From Holdemanella porci (GTDB lineage: Bacteria > Bacillota_I > Bacilli_A > Erysipelotrichales > Erysipelotrichaceae): a stretch of 16,564 nt of DNA. The stretch's first letter is position 1, and the number at the start of each line of letters is the position of its first letter. The stretch lies in contig NZ_JAHQVB010000047.1 of assembly GCF_019052655.1 (NCBI RefSeq), forward strand, positions 1 to 16,564. The letters are read 5' to 3'. Of this stretch, positions 13,719 to 16,564 are shown one piece after another. A model generated the notes under the pieces. That model was given only the letters and a program-made list of their open reading frames with translations, did not search any database and was not told where the DNA came from. Position numbers and translations under genes: made by a program.

Positions 13719-14571
13719 GTTTCTTCACCTGCTTTTCTATTGAATCCACAAGTGAATTCATATCCATAATATCTGGATCCATGTCAAATCCATTTTCTTC
13801 TAATTGCATCTTTAAACGCACTATACTAGGTGGATTGATACCAATCTCTTGTAGATATTCAGGATGCTTAAAAAATTCCTTCACATTCGCTTCCTGCGTT
13901 ACTTCACCATGACTTAACACAATTACATGATCACAATAATTCATGACATGCTCCATATCGTGAGTTACTAAAAGAACGGTTTTTCCTTCCTTTTTATTTA
14001 AGTTCATAAATAAAGTCATCATTTCTTGAGCACCTTGAGGATCAAGACCTGCAGTTGGCTCATCTAAAACTAAAACTTTGGGATTCAATACTAAAATACC
14101 GGCAATTGCAACACGACGCTTTTGTCCTCCACTCAAATCAAAAGGAGAACGATCCAAATAACTTTCATCCAAACCTACAACAGGCAAGATTTTCTTTACT
14201 AGTTGGGAAGCATCTTCTTCACTTGTTCCAAAGTTTTTTGGTCCAAACGCAATATCCTTACCAATCGTTTCTTCAAACAATTGATATTCAGGAAACTGGA
14301 ATACAAGTCCAACTTCTTTTCTCAATTGCTTCACATCTTTGATTTTCAACAAAGGCTGAATATGAAAGCCACAAATATCCAAAGTACCCGCTGTTGGAAT
14401 CAACAAACCATTTAAATGTTGAACCAAAGTTGATTTGCCAGAACCCGTCTGCCCAATAATAGCTGTAACTTTTCCTTCTGGAATTGAAAGATCAATACCT
14501 TTTAATGCAGCATGCGAAAAAGGGGTATTTTCATTATATGTGTGCTCTAACTTCTTTATTTCAATCGACAT
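13711..14571 (-). CDS. ecfA2: ECF transporter ATPase EcfA2
   Basis: This is one of the two ABC-type ATPases of the energy-coupling factor complex. Of the 286 residues, Walker A GQTGSGKST is at 40-48, the Q-loop Gln at 92 (VFQFPEYQLFEETI), the signature LSGGQ at 146-150, Walker B VLVLDEPTAGLDP at about 166-178 with Glu171, and the switch His in LLVTHDMEHV. The IIGQTGSGKST form and the DEPT Walker B ending separate it from its partner EcfA1. It overlaps ecfA1 by 16 bases and ecfT by eight. The region after about 245 is the family-specific C-terminal extension. Confidence 0.95.
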   Translation of the reverse strand: MSIEIKKLEHTYNENTPFSHAALKGIDLSIPEGKVTAIIGQTGSGKSTLVQHLNGLLIPTAGTLDICGFHIQPLLKIKDVKQLRKEVGLVFQFPEYQLFEETIGKDIAFGPKNFGTSEEDASQLVKKILPVVGLDESYLDRSPFDLSGGQKRRVAIAGILVLNPKVLVLDEPTAGLDPQGAQEMMTLFMNLNKKEGKTVLLVTHDMEHVMNYCDHVIVLSHGEVTQEANVKEFFKHPEYLQEIGINPPSIVRLKMQLEENGFDMDPDIMDMNSLVDSIEKQVKKHE

Positions 14572-15374
14572 AATTTTTCTACCACCTCATCTAAACGACA
14601 TACATTTTCCTTAAAAATCCCACGCTTCTTTAATTCTTTAGAAATCTTTAAACCAAAAGGAATATCCAACTGCATTTTAGCTAGCTTATCTTCCTGTTTA
14701 AAAATATCCATTGGTGTTCCCTGCATCGCAATCTCACCATTTTCTAATACTATGACATTTTCAGATTGAGCAACCTCTTCCATATCATGTGTAATTGATA
14801 AAATAGTGATATTTTTTTCCTCATGTAACTTGCGAATCTGCGCATTAATACTTGCCTTACCTTGAGGATCCAACATACTTGTCGATTCATCAAAAATAAT
14901 AATATTTGGTTCAATAGCTAAGATACCCGCAATCGCTACACGCTGTTTTTGTCCACCAGATAATTTAGTCGGCTCTGCACTTAAAAAATCCGTCATTCCA
15001 ACACGACCTGCAACATCTTCAATAATCCCCTGCATCTTTTCTTGTTCTACACAATGATTTTCTAAACCAAAGGCAATATCATCTGCCACTGTAGAACCAA
15101 TAAATTGATTGTCTGGATTTTGGAATACAATTCCAATATGACTTCTCAATTCATATACACTTTCTTCATTTAGTTCCTGACCTAAAATTTGAATTTTACC
15201 CTTTTTCGCTTCCAATAAACCAATGATTAGTTTTGCCATTGTACTCTTACCAGAACCATTATGTCCAATAATCGTTGTATAGCTTCCTTTTGGGATTGAA
15301 AAAGAAACATCTTTTAATATATCATTTTTCCCGTCATAGGAAAAAGTTAAATGTGAAACTTCGATTGCTTCCAT
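14556..15374 (-). CDS. ecfA1: ECF transporter ATPase EcfA1
   Basis: This is the second ATPase of the energy-coupling factor complex, 272 residues from the ATG at 15374. Walker A GHNGSGKST is at about 37-45, the Q-loop in VFQNPDNQFIGSTV at about 83-96, LSGGQ at 138-142, and Walker B IIIFDESTSMLDP at 158-170 with Glu163. The DEST form with SMLDP is typical of EcfA1. I prefer the ATG because GGAGG (15382-15386) is seven bases before it. The adjacent GTG at 15377 would be only four bases away. It heads the transcription unit, with an extended -10 promoter just upstream. Confidence 0.95.
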   Translation of the reverse strand: MEAIEVSHLTFSYDGKNDILKDVSFSIPKGSYTTIIGHNGSGKSTMAKLIIGLLEAKKGKIQILGQELNEESVYELRSHIGIVFQNPDNQFIGSTVADDIAFGLENHCVEQEKMQGIIEDVAGRVGMTDFLSAEPTKLSGGQKQRVAIAGILAIEPNIIIFDESTSMLDPQGKASINAQIRKLHEEKNITILSITHDMEEVAQSENVIVLENGEIAMQGTPMDIFKQEDKLAKMQLDIPFGLKISKELKKRGIFKENVCRLDEVVEKLCRLK

Positions 15375-15401
15375 CACATATCCTCCACCATAAACGGAAC
15401 T

Positions 15402-15410
15402 ATTATACCA
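15402..15410 (-). promoter_or_regulatory. Extended -10 promoter of the ecfA1 operon
   Basis: The - strand reads TGGTATAAT, a perfect -10 with the extended TGn motif. No good -35 is visible, because the -35 region falls in the terminator hairpin of the preceding gene. The ecfA1 ribosome binding site follows within about 20 bases, giving a short leader. Confidence 0.65.
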
Positions 15411-15418
15411 TATTAAAA

Positions 15419-15440
15419 TGGCTTGAGCACCCTCAAGCCA
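15419..15440 (-). terminator. Terminator after the unknown membrane-anchored protein
   Basis: TGGCTTGAG (15419-15427) pairs with CTCAAGCCA (15432-15440) around a CACC loop, followed on the - strand by TTTTAATAT. The stem directly abuts the stop codon (15441-15443). Confidence 0.85.
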
Positions 15441-15893
15441 CTATTTATTAAAATGAAATCCTTTATATTCAGCACTTGTGTTTGTACATGCATTTACAAG
15501 TGTGTTTGACAAAATTTTTAAATCACTTTCATTTACACCCTCATGATAAATTACATCCACAAGTTTGTCTTCATCATCATACGAAGAAGTTAATCCATTT
15601 TCAGCAATTTCTGTTTGAAATTGTTTAGCCGCCTCCTTAGAATCAAAGCTATATGTAAGTGTGACCGGAAGAATTTCTTCTTCAGCCTCTTTAAATCCCA
15701 TAATATCCGATTCCATGTTTTTTAATGGGCTTACACTTGGTTGAATCTCTTTTTCAATAGGTTCATCAATATCTGGGCATAAGAATTCATCTAACTCTTC
15801 CTGTCTTTGTTTATCACGATGTACTTTGCCAGCAACTGCACATGCGCCAACTGTAATGGTTGCAGCACCTACTAAAAATTTAAAAAGATTCAT
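15441..15893 (-). CDS. Membrane-anchored protein of unknown function
   Basis: I do not recognise this 150-residue protein. Residues 3-22 are hydrophobic with a Lys at 5, forming a signal anchor. VGAC at 15-18 resembles a lipobox, so lipidation at Cys18 cannot be excluded. A charged, acidic linker follows (24-75). The C-terminal ~75 residues look folded: a LPVTLTYSFD strand, a helix SKEAAKQFQTEIAENG, a short strand, and a second helix DLKILSNTLVNACTN ending FHFNK. It starts two bases after the methyltransferase stop, with AAGGAGG inside that gene, so the two are co-transcribed. Its place between rplQ and the ecf genes is outside the classical order. Confidence 0.7.
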   Translation of the reverse strand: MNLFKFLVGAATITVGACAVAGKVHRDKQRQEELDEFLCPDIDEPIEKEIQPSVSPLKNMESDIMGFKEAEEEILPVTLTYSFDSKEAAKQFQTEIAENGLTSSYDDEDKLVDVIYHEGVNESDLKILSNTLVNACTNTSAEYKGFHFNK

Positions 15894-15895
15894 AA

Positions 15896-16465
15896 TTATT
15901 TCCTCCTTGTAATGGCAACTCCGTCTCCATAATCATAAAATGCTGTTTCATAATCAGAAAGTTCTGCCAAATACGTATGATAATCATGGATCTTGCGAAC
16001 TAATTGGCGTGTATTGCGATTACGCGATAATTCTGGATGTTCTACAAGCCCATGAAAATTCATATTATCTGATACAATTATACCATTCTCATTCAAATGG
16101 ATACAGTATTTCTCAAAAAAACGTCGATATTGTGCTTTAGCTGCATCGATAAAAATACAGTCAAACATACCATCTACATCTACTTCAAGAGCATCCCCTT
16201 CAATCAATGTGATTTGGTCAGATAATCCACTTTCCTCAATATTCTTTTTTGCCTGAACGATCATGTCAGGATTTCTTTCAATTGTGACAACTTTCATTCT
16301 AGGATCTAACTTAGCTACTTCAATAGATGTACGCGCAATTGCAGTTCCTAACTCCAAAAATGACAGGCATTGTTTTTCTTGAAGTTTTTCTAACAAGAAC
16401 TTTAACCCACCATCCATCATAATAGGCACTTGATGTTCTTTTGCGTATTGTTCTAAATCACTCAT
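15896..16465 (-). CDS. trmR: TrmR-like SAM-dependent O-methyltransferase
   Basis: This 189-residue class I methyltransferase resembles TrmR (YrrM), which methylates 5-hydroxyuridine at tRNA wobble position 34. The SAM-binding region is FLELGTAIARTSIEVA at about 36-51, then VVTIERNPDM, GDALE, and the metal/substrate region FIDAAKAQYRRFFEKY followed by VSDNMNFHG. The IDAAKxQY and SDN patterns are those of the TrmR branch of the family-3 O-methyltransferases. The protein is shorter than B. subtilis TrmR (~217), mostly at the N terminus. AAGGAG precedes the ATG. It follows rplQ directly, with only the rplQ terminator between. Catechol-type O-methyltransferase activity is the alternative. Confidence 0.75.
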   Translation of the reverse strand: MSDLEQYAKEHQVPIMMDGGLKFLLEKLQEKQCLSFLELGTAIARTSIEVAKLDPRMKVVTIERNPDMIVQAKKNIEESGLSDQITLIEGDALEVDVDGMFDCIFIDAAKAQYRRFFEKYCIHLNENGIIVSDNMNFHGLVEHPELSRNRNTRQLVRKIHDYHTYLAELSDYETAFYDYGDGVAITRRK

Positions 16466-16487
16466 TTTAATTCTCCTTAAAAGAAAA

Positions 16488-16511
16488 GTGAAGTAGTAAC
16501 TACTACTTCAC
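16488..16511 (-). terminator. Terminator overlapping the rplQ stop codon
   Basis: GTGAAGTAGTA (16488-16498) pairs with TACTACTTCAC (16501-16511), with TTTTCTTTT following on the - strand. The rplQ stop (16503-16505) is in the stem. The trmR ribosome binding site begins within about ten bases of the hairpin. Confidence 0.85.
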
Positions 16512-16564
16512 GAATTGTACAATTGCCATTGGAGCTGCATCTCCACGACGGATACGTGTTTTTA
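16503..16564 (-). CDS. rplQ: 50S ribosomal protein L17 (C-terminal end only)
   Basis: The last 19 complete residues before the stop read KTRIRRGDAAPMAIVQFVK, the characteristic RRGDAAxMAIxxxV ending of L17, a large-subunit protein near the exit tunnel. The rest lies beyond the window edge. L17 normally ends the large ribosomal protein/rpoA operon and precedes the ecf genes in Firmicutes, which fits the order here. Confidence 0.92.
   Translation of the reverse strand, partial: KTRIRRGDAAPMAIVQFVK

Noticed and set aside
15375..15377. GTG start of ecfA1
   Set aside because: It is only four bases from GGAGG; the adjacent ATG at 15374 has better spacing.

Overview
The window comes from a low-GC Gram-positive bacterium (Bacillota). 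Evidence: AT-rich codon use, strong AGGAGG-type ribosome binding sites, a lipoprotein signal, and the classical Firmicutes order rplQ ... ecfA1-ecfA2-ecfT-truA ... rplM-rpsI. TGA is used as a stop (aroC, aroA, ecfT), so this is not a Mollicutes genetic code. The gene style is compatible with an Erysipelotrichia-like lineage, but that placement is inference.

Layout. (1) 75-1211, + strand: an Ltp-repeat surface lipoprotein and a small alpha/beta-hydrolase-like protein, ended by a terminator that converges on a short HD-domain remnant (1206-1400, -). (2) 1483-5705, + strand: a tightly overlapping shikimate/tyrosine operon aroB-aroC-aroA-tyrA. Its promoter carries a 17-bp palindrome over the -35 region. 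A YitT-family membrane protein follows (5758-6612). (3) 6737-9811, - strand: a phospho-beta-glucoside module, namely an RpiR-type regulator, a GH4 6-phospho-beta-glucosidase, a short chimeric ORF and a glucose-type PTS EIIA. The chimera joins the first ~50 residues of an aldose 1-epimerase in frame to the last ~26 residues of a PTS EIIB, so an internal deletion appears to have removed the sugar permease. (4) 9840-10320: debris of a mobile element, with the 5' end of an AAA ATPase fused to the 3' end of a tyrosine integrase, a 12-bp inverted repeat, and an 11-bp tandem repeat next to the rpsI 3' end. (5) 10353-16564, - strand: the ribosomal/ECF housekeeping block, read as rplQ (partial), a TrmR-like methyltransferase, an unknown membrane-anchored protein, ecfA1, ecfA2, ecfT, truA, a PHP phosphoesterase, and rplM-rpsI behind a strong promoter and a structured leader.

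How the genes work together. The aro operon carries chorismate-pathway steps plus prephenate dehydrogenase towards tyrosine; aroD, aroE, aroK and chorismate mutase are not in this window. The Ecf genes make the shared energizing module for vitamin or metal uptake; no substrate-binding S component is present here. The most notable features are two gene-to-gene deletion fusions and a third truncated gene in the first 10 kb, alongside very compact 3' ends where terminator hairpins often contain the stop codon. I see no CRISPR array, tRNA, rRNA or intact transposase.
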